Shown in pieces: positions 43,586 to 54,023 of a stretch of DNA of 64,000 bases (position 1 is the stretch's first letter; each line of letters opens with the position of its first letter). Below the pieces are notes generated by a model. That model saw nothing but the letters and a program-made list of their open reading frames with translations, did not search any database and had not been told where the DNA came from. The translations under genes were made by a program, and so were the position numbers. Origin of the DNA: Flavobacteriaceae bacterium S0862. GTDB taxonomy: Bacteria > Bacteroidota > Bacteroidia > Flavobacteriales > Flavobacteriaceae. The DNA lies in contig JALKAW010000007.1 of assembly GCA_023015825.1 (NCBI GenBank), positions 124,001 through 188,000 on the forward strand, given 5' to 3'.

Positions 43586-44398
43586 TTAACCTTTGTTTTC
43601 GTATTGTTTTTGTAATTCTACTAATTCTGCATTCATTTCATTTGCCTTTTCGATAAACTCTGAACTTGCAAATCTTTTCTTAAATGTGTCATAATACTCT
43701 ATAGCATTTTTAACACGCTCTTCCTTTTTTTGCTCCACACTATTTATTGCCAAATTGTAGGCAGAGTCTAAACGGTAAAACATTGCTTGTTCTTTATGAG
43801 TAGCTCCTGGATAGTCTAGTATAAAGTTATCGAAAGCTTTTATAGCTGCTTCAAAATCTCTATTATGAGGCCCTAAAGTGTGATATTGTTTTGCAATTTC
43901 ATAAGCTTTCTTTTCCAACTTAAAATCTAGTTCTTTAACCATTTTATTGGCTTCTTCTAAGTATGTTGAATTTGGATACGTGTTTATAAATGTTTGTACT
44001 TTTTCTATCGCTTCAACCGTTTCTTTTTGTTCTTTACTAAAAATTGGAGGAAGGTGATAGTAACTTTTTGCTCCCAAAAAAGCTATTTCTTCAGCTTTTT
44101 CACTTTCTGGGTATGAGTTCACAAAACGCTCCATTTCATAGTTTGAAGTGTAGTAATCACCAATATTGTAATGTGCCATAGCTTTCATGAACATTAACTT
44201 TTGCGCTTGAGGCTTTCCTCTGTATTTAGGAGCAATTTGCTCAAACAAACGTAGTGCCTTTCTATACTTACCAGCATCATAAAGTTCTGTTCCCATTGAA
44301 AACTTAACAGCAATGTCTTCAGATTTTATGGCTTTTTGAAATTCGCTACAAGAACTAAATATTATAGCGATAATAAATATGTAAACAAGTCTTTTCAT
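43586..44398 (-). CDS. bamD: outer membrane protein assembly factor BamD
   Basis: 270 aa from the ATG at 44398. Ten upstream codons in the open frame are not used, because MKRLVYIFIIAIIFSSC gives a lipoprotein signal. TPR repeats follow: SMGTELYDAGKYRKALRLFEQIAPKY, KAMAHYNIGDYYTSNYEMERFVNSYPES, KVQTFINTYPNS, AFDNFILDYPG. As part of the BAM complex it feeds beta-barrel proteins into the outer membrane. The -7 box at 44416-44423 supports the chosen start. Confidence 0.92.
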   Translation of the reverse strand: MKRLVYIFIIAIIFSSCSEFQKAIKSEDIAVKFSMGTELYDAGKYRKALRLFEQIAPKYRGKPQAQKLMFMKAMAHYNIGDYYTSNYEMERFVNSYPESEKAEEIAFLGAKSYYHLPPIFSKEQKETVEAIEKVQTFINTYPNSTYLEEANKMVKELDFKLEKKAYEIAKQYHTLGPHNRDFEAAIKAFDNFILDYPGATHKEQAMFYRLDSAYNLAINSVEQKKEERVKNAIEYYDTFKKRFASSEFIEKANEMNAELVELQKQYENKG

Positions 44399-44415
44399 AG
44401 ATTTTAAACAGAATG

Positions 44416-44423
44416 CAAAAGTA
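44416..44423 (-). promoter_or_regulatory. -7 box TACTTTTG upstream of bamD
   Basis: Exact TAnnTTTG match on the minus strand, 17 bases before the bamD ATG. It lies inside the ten upstream codons that were excluded. Confidence 0.5.
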
Positions 44424-44522
44424 AACATTTATAACGTATTTTAAAAACAATTATTTTGAGCTAAAATATAACGACATTTCCCTATTGAATAAGGTTTAAG
44501 TAATATTTAACTTTTAAGTAAT

Positions 44523-45398
44523 TTAATACTGTTCTACGTAATTATTAATTCTATGTTTCAAATCTTTAGTAGCTGGCACCAAAGGTAATCTAACTATGTC
44601 TTTGCATAAGTTCATGCTTTCAAAAACCGCTTTAATACCAGCTGGATTATTTTCCTCGAATATTAAGTTGGTAATTTCAATAAACTTCTTGTGCAATTGG
44701 TAACCTTCGGCTGCTTTTCCTTTCAAGCCTAATTGTATCATTCTTGAAAAATCTTTAGGAAATGCTTGTCCTAACACCGAAATAACTCCTGAACCTCCTG
44801 CAAGAGTGACTCCTAGTGCTAAATCGTCATCGCCAGAAATTATCAAAAAGTCTTTTGGTTTATCTTTCAAAAGCTCAAGATACTGTTGTTGATTATTTCC
44901 AGCTTCCTTTACTGCAACGATATTATCAAAATCCTTGGCTAATCGTAAGGTGGTTTCTGGCAACATATTTTTTGCCGTTCTTCCTGGCACATTATATAAT
45001 ATAATTGGAATTGGACAAACTTGTGAAATAGCCTTAAAATGCTGATAGAACCCTTCTTGGGTTGGCTTGCTATAATAAGGTGCAACTGATAATATTGCTG
45101 CGAAATCTGATAAGTCTGTGTTTTTTATTTCATCGATTACAGCTGCAGTATTATTACCGCCAATACCTAAAACCAAAGGTAGCTTTCCAGCATTAGCATT
45201 TTTTACAGTTGTGACTATATCAAACTTTTCTTGTTTAGAAATTGTCACACTTTCTCCAGTAGTTCCGCTTATCACTAAATAATTGATGCCATTATCTATA
45301 TTCAATTTTACAATATTGGAAAGTGCCTCATGGTCAATACTCAAATCATCTTTAAAAGGCGTTACTAACGCAACTCCTGTTCCTATTAATGTGCTCAT
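44523..45398 (-). CDS. dapA: 4-hydroxy-tetrahydrodipicolinate synthase
   Basis: 291 aa. Condenses pyruvate with aspartate semialdehyde for lysine and diaminopimelate synthesis. Seen: GTGVALVTPFKDD, ISGTTGESVTIS, the tyrosine motif PYYSKPTQEGFYQHF, LYNVPGRTAKN, and the Schiff-base lysine in VAVKEAGNN. Its start overlaps the stop of the DUF6913 gene by one base. Confidence 0.95.
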   Translation of the reverse strand: MSTLIGTGVALVTPFKDDLSIDHEALSNIVKLNIDNGINYLVISGTTGESVTISKQEKFDIVTTVKNANAGKLPLVLGIGGNNTAAVIDEIKNTDLSDFAAILSVAPYYSKPTQEGFYQHFKAISQVCPIPIILYNVPGRTAKNMLPETTLRLAKDFDNIVAVKEAGNNQQQYLELLKDKPKDFLIISGDDDLALGVTLAGGSGVISVLGQAFPKDFSRMIQLGLKGKAAEGYQLHKKFIEITNLIFEENNPAGIKAVFESMNLCKDIVRLPLVPATKDLKHRINNYVEQY

Positions 45399-45916
45399 TA
45401 TATTTTATTAAGTACTTTTAAATATTTAATTAGTTCCATTTTAAAAAGCTCTATTTGATCTGTTGTAACATCTATTATAAAATCATGAAGTCGCTCATCA
45501 TTTCCTGAAATACCAATTTTAAAATTTGCTTTGGACAATGCCGTTACCAAATTTAACTCTAAACAATCTTGTTTATAATAACTAATTAGTGCATCGAATT
45601 CGGTGTTTACAAATTCTTCAAGTTCTACATTTTCAATTTTACCTTTCCAACCAAAATTTTTAGGATTAAAATAAGCGTCCCAACTATTTGGTGTTAGTTT
45701 TTCATCAGTAATAAAAGCGATAAATTTTACTTTATTCTCTAATATATTCAATTCTTTAAAGAGGCTTTTAAACGCTTCATAATTATTAAATTCATCAAAA
45801 AAAAGTACAATACCAATCGATTCTATCTTTCGAGAATCTACAACAACACTCCTTGAACTTAATATATTGTTAATATATTTTTGGTTTGATTTTTCTTTAA
45901 ATCGTTTTAAAAACAT
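45398..45916 (-). CDS. DUF6913-type protein
   Basis: 172 aa with no signal peptide or membrane segment. N-terminal basic stretch MFLKRFKEKSNQKYINN, then SIGIVLFFDEFNNYEAFKSLF and FDALISYYKQDCLELNLVTALSKANFKIGI. From memory it belongs to the uncharacterised Bacteroidota family DUF6913. Always close to dapA here: coupled by a TAATG overlap. A -7 box lies at 45936-45943. Function unknown. Confidence 0.72.
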   Translation of the reverse strand: MFLKRFKEKSNQKYINNILSSRSVVVDSRKIESIGIVLFFDEFNNYEAFKSLFKELNILENKVKFIAFITDEKLTPNSWDAYFNPKNFGWKGKIENVELEEFVNTEFDALISYYKQDCLELNLVTALSKANFKIGISGNDERLHDFIIDVTTDQIELFKMELIKYLKVLNKI

Positions 45917-45935
45917 TTATATTTATGCGTTTATA

Positions 45936-45943
45936 CAAATGTA
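45936..45943 (-). promoter_or_regulatory. -7 box TACATTTG upstream of DUF6913-dapA
   Basis: Exact TAnnTTTG match on the minus strand, 19 bases before the ATG at 45916. Confidence 0.5.
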
Positions 45944-45990
45944 GTAAACCAACAAGATTAAAACTATAAGAATCATATTCTTTCAAAACT

Positions 45991-46014
45991 TTTGTGACAC
46001 AAATAACATATTTG
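45991..46014 (+). promoter_or_regulatory. palindrome TTTGTGACACAAA and possible -7 box before split 5'-nucleotidase operon
   Basis: TTTGTG-A-CACAAA at 45991-46003 is a perfect palindrome. CATATTTG follows at 46007-46014, one base off the -7 consensus. The start codon is at 46049. The overlap of palindrome and promoter would suit a repressor or activator. Confidence 0.4.
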
Positions 46015-46048
46015 TAAGAAGTTGTAACAGAATTAACACAAAATATTA

Positions 46049-46804
46049 ATGAACAAGAAATATTTTATAATCTTATTAACGTTAGTCATATTAACGTCAT
46101 GTAAGCAGGAAATGCATCTTACTAGAATTGAAGGAAAAAGAATTGAAATAAACGACTCCCTTGCTGGAAATCAAGATGTTGAAAATTTCATTAAACCATT
46201 TAGAGAGCATGTAAATAACGATTTAGATAGCGTTCTAGCCTACTCTGTTGACACCTACACAAAAAACGATGGCGAATTAAATACTGCCATAGGTAATTTT
46301 ATGGCCGATGCTGTTAAAGAAATGGCAAGTCCAGTATTTAAAACCCGAACAGGAAACAACATTGACATTGTTATGTTAAATCATGGTGGCATTAGGTCTA
46401 TCCTGTCAAAAGGAGATGTAACAAGCAGAACCGCTTACCAAATTATGCCATTTGAAAACAGTGTGGTTGTTACCGGGTTAAAAGGAGCTTCGGTAAAAAA
46501 GATGATTAACTACCTTCAAAAAGCTAAACGAGCGCATCCAATTTCGGGTATGAGTATAAAATTAAATGCAGATTTTGAATTATTAGAAGCTAATGTTGAT
46601 GGAGAAGCCATAGATGATAACAAAACGTATTATGTAGCTACTAATGATTATTTATATAATGGTGGAGATAATATGAGCTTTTTTAGAGAAGGTGATTCAT
46701 TACACACACTTGACTACAAAATTAGAAACTTACTAATAGATTATTTTAAAAAAGTAGATACTCTTGATTTATCTGCCGACGATAGATTTATTAAAACCAA
46801 TTAG
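46049..46804 (+). CDS. 5'-nucleotidase C-terminal domain lipoprotein
   Basis: 251 aa. Lipoprotein signal (VILTSC, Cys about residue 18). The whole mature part is the 5'-nucleotidase substrate-binding domain (PF02872): NTAIGNFMADAVKE, VMLNHGGIRSIL, YQIMPFENSVVVTGLKG, YYVATNDYLYNGGDNMSFF. The catalytic metallophosphatase half is a separate gene five bases downstream. Together they should form one periplasmic or surface nucleotidase that frees phosphate and nucleosides. Confidence 0.88.
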   Translation: MNKKYFIILLTLVILTSCKQEMHLTRIEGKRIEINDSLAGNQDVENFIKPFREHVNNDLDSVLAYSVDTYTKNDGELNTAIGNFMADAVKEMASPVFKTRTGNNIDIVMLNHGGIRSILSKGDVTSRTAYQIMPFENSVVVTGLKGASVKKMINYLQKAKRAHPISGMSIKLNADFELLEANVDGEAIDDNKTYYVATNDYLYNGGDNMSFFREGDSLHTLDYKIRNLLIDYFKKVDTLDLSADDRFIKTN

Positions 46805-46809
46805 CCAAA

Positions 46810-47724
46810 ATGAAAAGAAGAGATTTTTTACAGCAAACAGCAGCAAGTACTGCACTAATTGGATTAGGAGGTTTAACATTATCGTCATTTAATAGTACTA
46901 CTCAGAAAAAAATTACCATTCTACATACTAACGATGTACACAGCCATATTGATCCTTTTGGTCCTGATGATGGTAGAAATGCTAATAAAGGAGGTGTTGC
47001 AAGAAGAGCTAGCTTAGTCGAAAGTATAAGGAAGGAAAATCCTAACACTTTATTACTTGATGCAGGTGATATTTTTCAAGGCACTCCTTATTTTAATTAT
47101 TATGGAGGTGAGCTTGAATTTAAACTTATGAGCATGTTAAAATATGATGCAGCAACTATTGGAAACCATGATTTTGATAACGGTATTGATGGTTTATATG
47201 CCCAATTACCGCATGCTAAATTCGACTTCATTTCTGCTAATTACGATTTCTCAAACACCAATTTAAACACGCATGTAAAACCTTATAAAACGTTTGTTAA
47301 AGATGGCATTAAAATTGGTATTTTTGGCTTGGGAATTGAATTAGATGGATTGGTAACCAAAGATTTATATAAGGAAACTGTATATCTTAACCCTACAGAA
47401 ATTGCTCAAGACATGAGCCGTATCCTTAAAGAAGAAGAACACTGTGATTTAGTAATTTGCTTATCACATTTAGGATATAATTACAGAAACAACCCTGATA
47501 AACCTTCAGATTTAACACTTGCCAGAGCCACAAAAGACATTGATCTTATCATTGGAGGGCATACACATACATTTTTACCTAAACCAACTATTGAAAAAAA
47601 TAGTGTTGACAAAAATGTATTGGTTAATCAAGTGGGTTGTTATGGTTTGTATTTAGGTAAAATAGATTTTTTCTTTGATAGCGATAAAAATAAATCGGCA
47701 GATGGTACTACAATAATCGTTTAA
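46810..47724 (+). CDS. 5'-nucleotidase metallophosphatase domain, Tat signal
   Basis: 304 aa. It starts with a twin-arginine signal (MKRRDFLQQTAAS, hydrophobic core to about residue 28). The calcineurin-like core has ITILHTNDVHSHI, LLLDAGDIFQG, IGNHDFDNGIDGL, LVICLSHLGY and IIGGHTHTFL, all the usual metal-ligand motifs of UshA-type nucleotidases. The substrate-binding domain is missing and is supplied by the upstream gene. The order (C-domain gene first) is reversed relative to a one-chain enzyme. Confidence 0.9.
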   Translation: MKRRDFLQQTAASTALIGLGGLTLSSFNSTTQKKITILHTNDVHSHIDPFGPDDGRNANKGGVARRASLVESIRKENPNTLLLDAGDIFQGTPYFNYYGGELEFKLMSMLKYDAATIGNHDFDNGIDGLYAQLPHAKFDFISANYDFSNTNLNTHVKPYKTFVKDGIKIGIFGLGIELDGLVTKDLYKETVYLNPTEIAQDMSRILKEEEHCDLVICLSHLGYNYRNNPDKPSDLTLARATKDIDLIIGGHTHTFLPKPTIEKNSVDKNVLVNQVGCYGLYLGKIDFFFDSDKNKSADGTTIIV

Positions 47725-47785
47725 TTTCGACCTAATTGTAAGTGTTTCATTTTTAGTCGTCTAAAAGACTTTAGCACTTATAATT

Positions 47786-48175
47786 ATGAAAAAACATATT
47801 CCTTTAATCTTAAGAATAGTTATTGCAGTTATTCTAATTCAAACACTGCGTTTTAAATTTACTGCGCACGAAGACAGTATTTATATTTTTGAAACCATTG
47901 GTTTAGAGCCATATGAAAGAATTGGAATAGGCATTTTAGAGCTTATTGCTAGTATTTTATTATTAATTCCTAAAACTGTTTGGGCTGGAGCATTATTAAC
48001 ACTTGGTCTTATTGGTGGAGCTATAATGATGCATTTAACACAATTAGGTATTGTAGTGATAAATGATGGAGGTTTGCTATTTATTACTGCTATTGCTACT
48101 TTTATTTTGTCTGCAATTGTGCTTTATATGTATCGAAAAGAAATCCCTATGTGTGGCAAAAAATTAAGCTTTTAA
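47786..48175 (+). CDS. DoxX-like family membrane protein
   Basis: 129 aa with four hydrophobic helices (about 7-25, 50-65, 70-92, 98-118). Seen: LRIVIAVILIQTLRFKFTAHEDSIYIFETIGLEPYERIGIGILELIASILLLIP, typical of DoxX/DoxD-like proteins. No clear role. Its last 12 bases overlap the next gene on the other strand. Confidence 0.75.
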   Translation: MKKHIPLILRIVIAVILIQTLRFKFTAHEDSIYIFETIGLEPYERIGIGILELIASILLLIPKTVWAGALLTLGLIGGAIMMHLTQLGIVVINDGGLLFITAIATFILSAIVLYMYRKEIPMCGKKLSF

Positions 48176-48907
48176 CTTTTCAAGCACTTCGTATTTTTTT
48201 GCTTTCATATAACTCATGCTAGATTGAATGTAGAAAAAGCCAAATGCAAACACTAGCAATATTGAGTAAACAATACTCAATATGTTTTTCTCTGAAACGT
48301 AGAAATAAGCAACTTGAATTACTTCAGAAAACACAATACAAATAGCTCCCAACAACAAGTTCATTGCTTTTTTGGAATCCCTGCTTATATAATTTATCAA
48401 TGCTACAGTTAACAAGAACATAATTGACGTATTGTAAAGTAATTCAATTAAATAATCAATAATACCATACAAAAAATCACTTTGATAAGCTGTATCGGTA
48501 ACCAATATAATGCTATAGATATCTAAAGCTATCAATATAATGATATGAAAAGGAAAACGATTAAATATGCTATGCAAATTCATTCTTTTTAATATGCCAA
48601 TACTTAAACAACAATAAGCAGCTATATATAATAAGTTTCCTCCATAATAAAGAATATTATCAATTAAAATAGAGTTTTCGGCTAAAGGGAAAAAGACTCC
48701 TGAAAACTCCGAAATAGAATATAATACCAAAAAATAGAAGAAGTAAGATTTCTTGCATTTGTTAGATATACAATACAAAATTGTTAATAATGGCAACAAT
48801 AAAGGCCTAACTAAATTACCAGCATCCTGCAATCCAAAAATTTGGAAACCAAGGAATGTAATAGTGAGCACTATTATAACGCCTAATAGTAGTTTTGTCT
48901 TTTGCAT
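48164..48907 (-). CDS. multi-pass membrane protein, unassigned (possibly YhhN-like)
   Basis: 247 aa with about eight transmembrane segments and few charged loops. The sequence VRPLLLPLLTILYCI and the spacing of helices weakly resemble YhhN/TMEM86 lysoplasmalogenases, but I cannot confirm the catalytic residues, so no function is assigned. Its stop lies inside the DoxX-like gene on the other strand (12-base overlap). A -7 box is at 48933-48940. Confidence 0.7.
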   Translation of the reverse strand: MQKTKLLLGVIIVLTITFLGFQIFGLQDAGNLVRPLLLPLLTILYCISNKCKKSYFFYFLVLYSISEFSGVFFPLAENSILIDNILYYGGNLLYIAAYCCLSIGILKRMNLHSIFNRFPFHIIILIALDIYSIILVTDTAYQSDFLYGIIDYLIELLYNTSIMFLLTVALINYISRDSKKAMNLLLGAICIVFSEVIQVAYFYVSEKNILSIVYSILLVFAFGFFYIQSSMSYMKAKKYEVLEKLKA

Positions 48908-48932
48908 ATAGATTTGGGATCTATTTGTCAGA

Positions 48933-48940
48933 CAAATATA
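48933..48940 (-). promoter_or_regulatory. -7 box TATATTTG upstream of membrane protein gene
   Basis: Exact TAnnTTTG match on the minus strand, 25 bases before the ATG at 48907. Confidence 0.45.
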
Positions 48941-49007
48941 ACAAAATATTACAATTTAACGTCTAAAACATACTTTTTATCGATAAAAAGCTTTATTTAT
49001 AATCGTT

Positions 49008-51011
<2,004 letters not shown>

Positions 51012-51061
51012 TCAGAAAAGTTATCTTTTTAGGCTATATTTAAAGCTTCTAATATACTAAA

Positions 51062-53332
51062 ATGCATTACAAGAAGACACTCCTTATTCTAGTTTTTATT
51101 AGCTTTTTATTCAACTGCAAGAACGAAGAAAAAATTAGTTCTGAAGTTTTAATAATTCCACAACCATCTGAACAAACTATAAATAAAGGGTCGTTTATTT
51201 TAAACGATTCAACTGGGATTCAATACGATGATGCTTTTAAAATTTCAGCTGAATTTCTAAAAACATATATTGAAGAAGGTGGTAATCTTAGATTCCAAGA
51301 AAACAATACTATATCCTTTATTAAAGACGATAGCCTAACAAATGAAGGTTATATACTTGAAGTCCTACCAAAAAATATAAAAATTAAAGCTAAAACTGAC
51401 CAAGGCGCATTTTATGCAGCACAGTCATTAAGACAACTTCTTCCACCTGAATTTGAAAATGGCTCTTTTCAAGATGAGGAAGTTATAATACCATGCACAA
51501 CTATTAAGGATGAGCCTGAATTCACATATCGAGGGATGCATCTGGATGTTGGAAGGCATATGTTTTCGGTAGATTTTATCAAAAAATACATCGATGCACT
51601 TGCTATGTTAAAAATGAACACATTTCATTGGCATTTAACCGAAGACCAAGGTTGGCGCATTGAGATTAAAAAATATCCTAAACTACAAGAAATTGCTGCC
51701 TTTAGAAATGAAACCTTAGTTGGACATTACAGTGACCAACCTCACAAATTTGATGGCAAAACATATGGTGGTTTTTATACGCAAGAAGAAGTTAAAGATG
51801 TTGTTGCTTATGCAAAAAGGCGTTTTGTAACAGTTATTCCAGAAATTGAGCTTCCTGGACATGCTCAAGCTGCTATTGCAGCTTATCCTGAATTGGGATG
51901 TACAGGAGAACAGGTTGAAGTTGTAACAAAGTGGGGCGTTTATGAAGAAATTTATTGCCCAAAAGAAGAAACGTTTACTTTTTTAGAAAATGTTTTAGAT
52001 GAAGTTTTAGCATTATTCCCAAGTAAATACATCCATATTGGTGGAGATGAAGCTCCAAAAACCAGATGGAAAAATTGCGACCATTGTCAGGCTCTTATTA
52101 AAAAAGAAGGTTTAAAAGATGAACACGAGTTGCAGAGTTATTTTATTTCGAGAATTGAAGCTTATCTCAACAGTAAAGGCAGACAAATTATTGGTTGGGA
52201 CGAAATTTTAGAAGGAGGTTTGGCACCAAATGCCACAGTCATGTCTTGGCGAGGTATCAATGGCGCTATTGAAGCAGCAAAACAACATCATAATGTGATT
52301 ATGACACCAACATCGCATTGCTATTTTGATTATTACCAAAGTGAAAATGAAGACGAACCCATTGCCATTGGTGGTTTTTTACCCTTGGAAAAAGTGTACA
52401 GTTTTAATCCTATTCCAGATGAGCTCAACGAAGAGGAATCAAAATATGTACTTGGTGCACAAGGCAATATTTGGACTGAGTACATAAAAACCTCTGAGCA
52501 TATTGAATACATGGCATTCCCACGTATTCTTGCTATGAGTGAGGTTGTTTGGTCTAAACAGGAAAATAAAAACTATGCTGATTTTGTAAAACGTGTTGAA
52601 AATTTTCACGAGAGATTGGATGCTTTAAACATTAATTATGCAAATCATCTTTATGAAATTGAAGGCGATTTACTTTCTGATAACAATGGATTACGTTATC
52701 AATTACAAACCTTAACCGATAGAAAAACCATTCGGTTTACTTTGGATGGCTCAGAGCCAACTGTAAATTCAGAAGCTTATACTAAACCTATTCCAATTAC
52801 TGAAAGCGTCAGTATAAAAGCATCTGTATTTAATTCAGATAAAAAATTAGGAACTACATTTTCTCAGGATATTAATCTGCATAAAGCCGTTGGAAAAAAA
52901 ATTACAATAAACAAAGAACCTCACAAATCTTATCCTGGAAGTGGTGCTGAAGGACTTGTTAATGGCATCTCAGGAAGCGATTCTCGTTATGGCGACAAAG
53001 AATGGTTAGGGTTTTGGGGCGAAGATATCGAGATCATCATTGATTTAGGTGAAGAAACAGACATCACTTCTGTTAAAACTAGGTTTCATAATGGTCAAGG
53101 TCAATGGATTTATGCGCCAAAGGCAATTGAATTTGGGTTTGATGCTCATGGCGTGGATTCTAAGGCTAAAATTCCAGAAGTTTTTGATAAGATGCTACCA
53201 GTTATTATAAAGGCAGATGTTTCATCTAGATATATTTATTTGAAAATCCCAAACTATGGCATCATTCCAGAAGGTAAACAAGGTGCTGGTAACAAAGCTT
53301 GGACGTTTATTGATGAAATAATTGTGAATTAA
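51062..53332 (+). CDS. lipoprotein beta-N-acetylhexosaminidase, GH20
   Basis: 756 aa. Lipoprotein-type signal (SFLFNC, Cys about residue 19). GH20 N-terminal domain (35-145), then the catalytic barrel from HLDVGRHMFSVDFIKKYIDALAMLKMNTFHWHLTEDQGWRIEI to YMAFPRILAMSEVVW, with the catalytic pair Asp329-Glu330 in HIGGDEAPKTRW. After residue 560 there is a chitobiase-type domain (IRFTLDGSEPTVNSEAY) and an F5/8-like domain (ITSVKTRFHNGQGQWIYAPK). It removes terminal GlcNAc/GalNAc. First gene of an operon with cutC and a beta-mannosidase. Confidence 0.94.
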   Translation: MHYKKTLLILVFISFLFNCKNEEKISSEVLIIPQPSEQTINKGSFILNDSTGIQYDDAFKISAEFLKTYIEEGGNLRFQENNTISFIKDDSLTNEGYILEVLPKNIKIKAKTDQGAFYAAQSLRQLLPPEFENGSFQDEEVIIPCTTIKDEPEFTYRGMHLDVGRHMFSVDFIKKYIDALAMLKMNTFHWHLTEDQGWRIEIKKYPKLQEIAAFRNETLVGHYSDQPHKFDGKTYGGFYTQEEVKDVVAYAKRRFVTVIPEIELPGHAQAAIAAYPELGCTGEQVEVVTKWGVYEEIYCPKEETFTFLENVLDEVLALFPSKYIHIGGDEAPKTRWKNCDHCQALIKKEGLKDEHELQSYFISRIEAYLNSKGRQIIGWDEILEGGLAPNATVMSWRGINGAIEAAKQHHNVIMTPTSHCYFDYYQSENEDEPIAIGGFLPLEKVYSFNPIPDELNEEESKYVLGAQGNIWTEYIKTSEHIEYMAFPRILAMSEVVWSKQENKNYADFVKRVENFHERLDALNINYANHLYEIEGDLLSDNNGLRYQLQTLTDRKTIRFTLDGSEPTVNSEAYTKPIPITESVSIKASVFNSDKKLGTTFSQDINLHKAVGKKITINKEPHKSYPGSGAEGLVNGISGSDSRYGDKEWLGFWGEDIEIIIDLGEETDITSVKTRFHNGQGQWIYAPKAIEFGFDAHGVDSKAKIPEVFDKMLPVIIKADVSSRYIYLKIPNYGIIPEGKQGAGNKAWTFIDEIIVN

Positions 53333-53333
53333 G

Positions 53334-54023
53334 ATGCTTTTAGAAATTTGTGCCAACTCCTATCAATCTGCTAAAAATGCTCAAGAAGCAGGAGCTCATC
53401 GTGTTGAATTATGTCAAGAACTGTCGGTTGGAGGTATTACTCCAAGTTATGGTTTATTAAAACAAGTCACAGATACGCTTTCAATTCCAGTGTTTGTATT
53501 AATCAGACCACGAAGTGGAAATTTTGTCTATACAGAAGAAGAGTTTGACATCATAAAACAAGACATTCAACTATGCAAAAGTTTAGGTTGTTCTGGAATT
53601 GTTTCTGGTATTTTAAGTAACGACAATACGATTGACATTGAAAGAACTAAAGAATTGGTTGAGTTATCTAAACCATTACAATTTACCTTCCATCGTGCTT
53701 TTGATTGTGTGAAAAATCCTTTTGAGGCGTTAGATCAATTAATCGGCTTAGGTGTTGATAGAGTATTGACCTCAGGCCTAGAAACCTCAGCAGAAAAGGG
53801 ATTGAATCTACTAAAACAATTGCATAAACAAGCAAATGGCAGAATAACCATTTTAGCTGGAAGTGACATCAACCCTAAAAATGCTAAATTATTTATAGAC
53901 GTAGGTTTAAATGAAATTCATGCGTCTGCCTCATCAAAAATAGAAATTGACAGTTCATTATTTTCAACACCACTAACCTATTCTGATCCAAAAAAAATTA
54001 AAGCCATTTTAGATGCGATATAG
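53334..54023 (+). CDS. cutC: CutC family protein
   Basis: 229 aa TIM-barrel. Seen: LEICANSYQSAKNAQEAGAHRVELCQELSVGGITPS, VFVLIRPRSGNFVYTEEEF, FHRAFDCVKNPFEALDQLI, VLTSG, and ILAGSDINPKNA. The family was named for copper tolerance in E. coli, but that role is disputed. Here it sits between two glycosidases (1 base after GH20; 11-base overlap with GH2), which points to a job in glycan use. No copper genes are near. Confidence 0.9.
   Translation: MLLEICANSYQSAKNAQEAGAHRVELCQELSVGGITPSYGLLKQVTDTLSIPVFVLIRPRSGNFVYTEEEFDIIKQDIQLCKSLGCSGIVSGILSNDNTIDIERTKELVELSKPLQFTFHRAFDCVKNPFEALDQLIGLGVDRVLTSGLETSAEKGLNLLKQLHKQANGRITILAGSDINPKNAKLFIDVGLNEIHASASSKIEIDSSLFSTPLTYSDPKKIKAILDAI

Noticed and set aside
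53334-54023. Copper resistance locus
   Set aside because: Only cutC is present; no copper ATPase, oxidase or chaperone gene is near.
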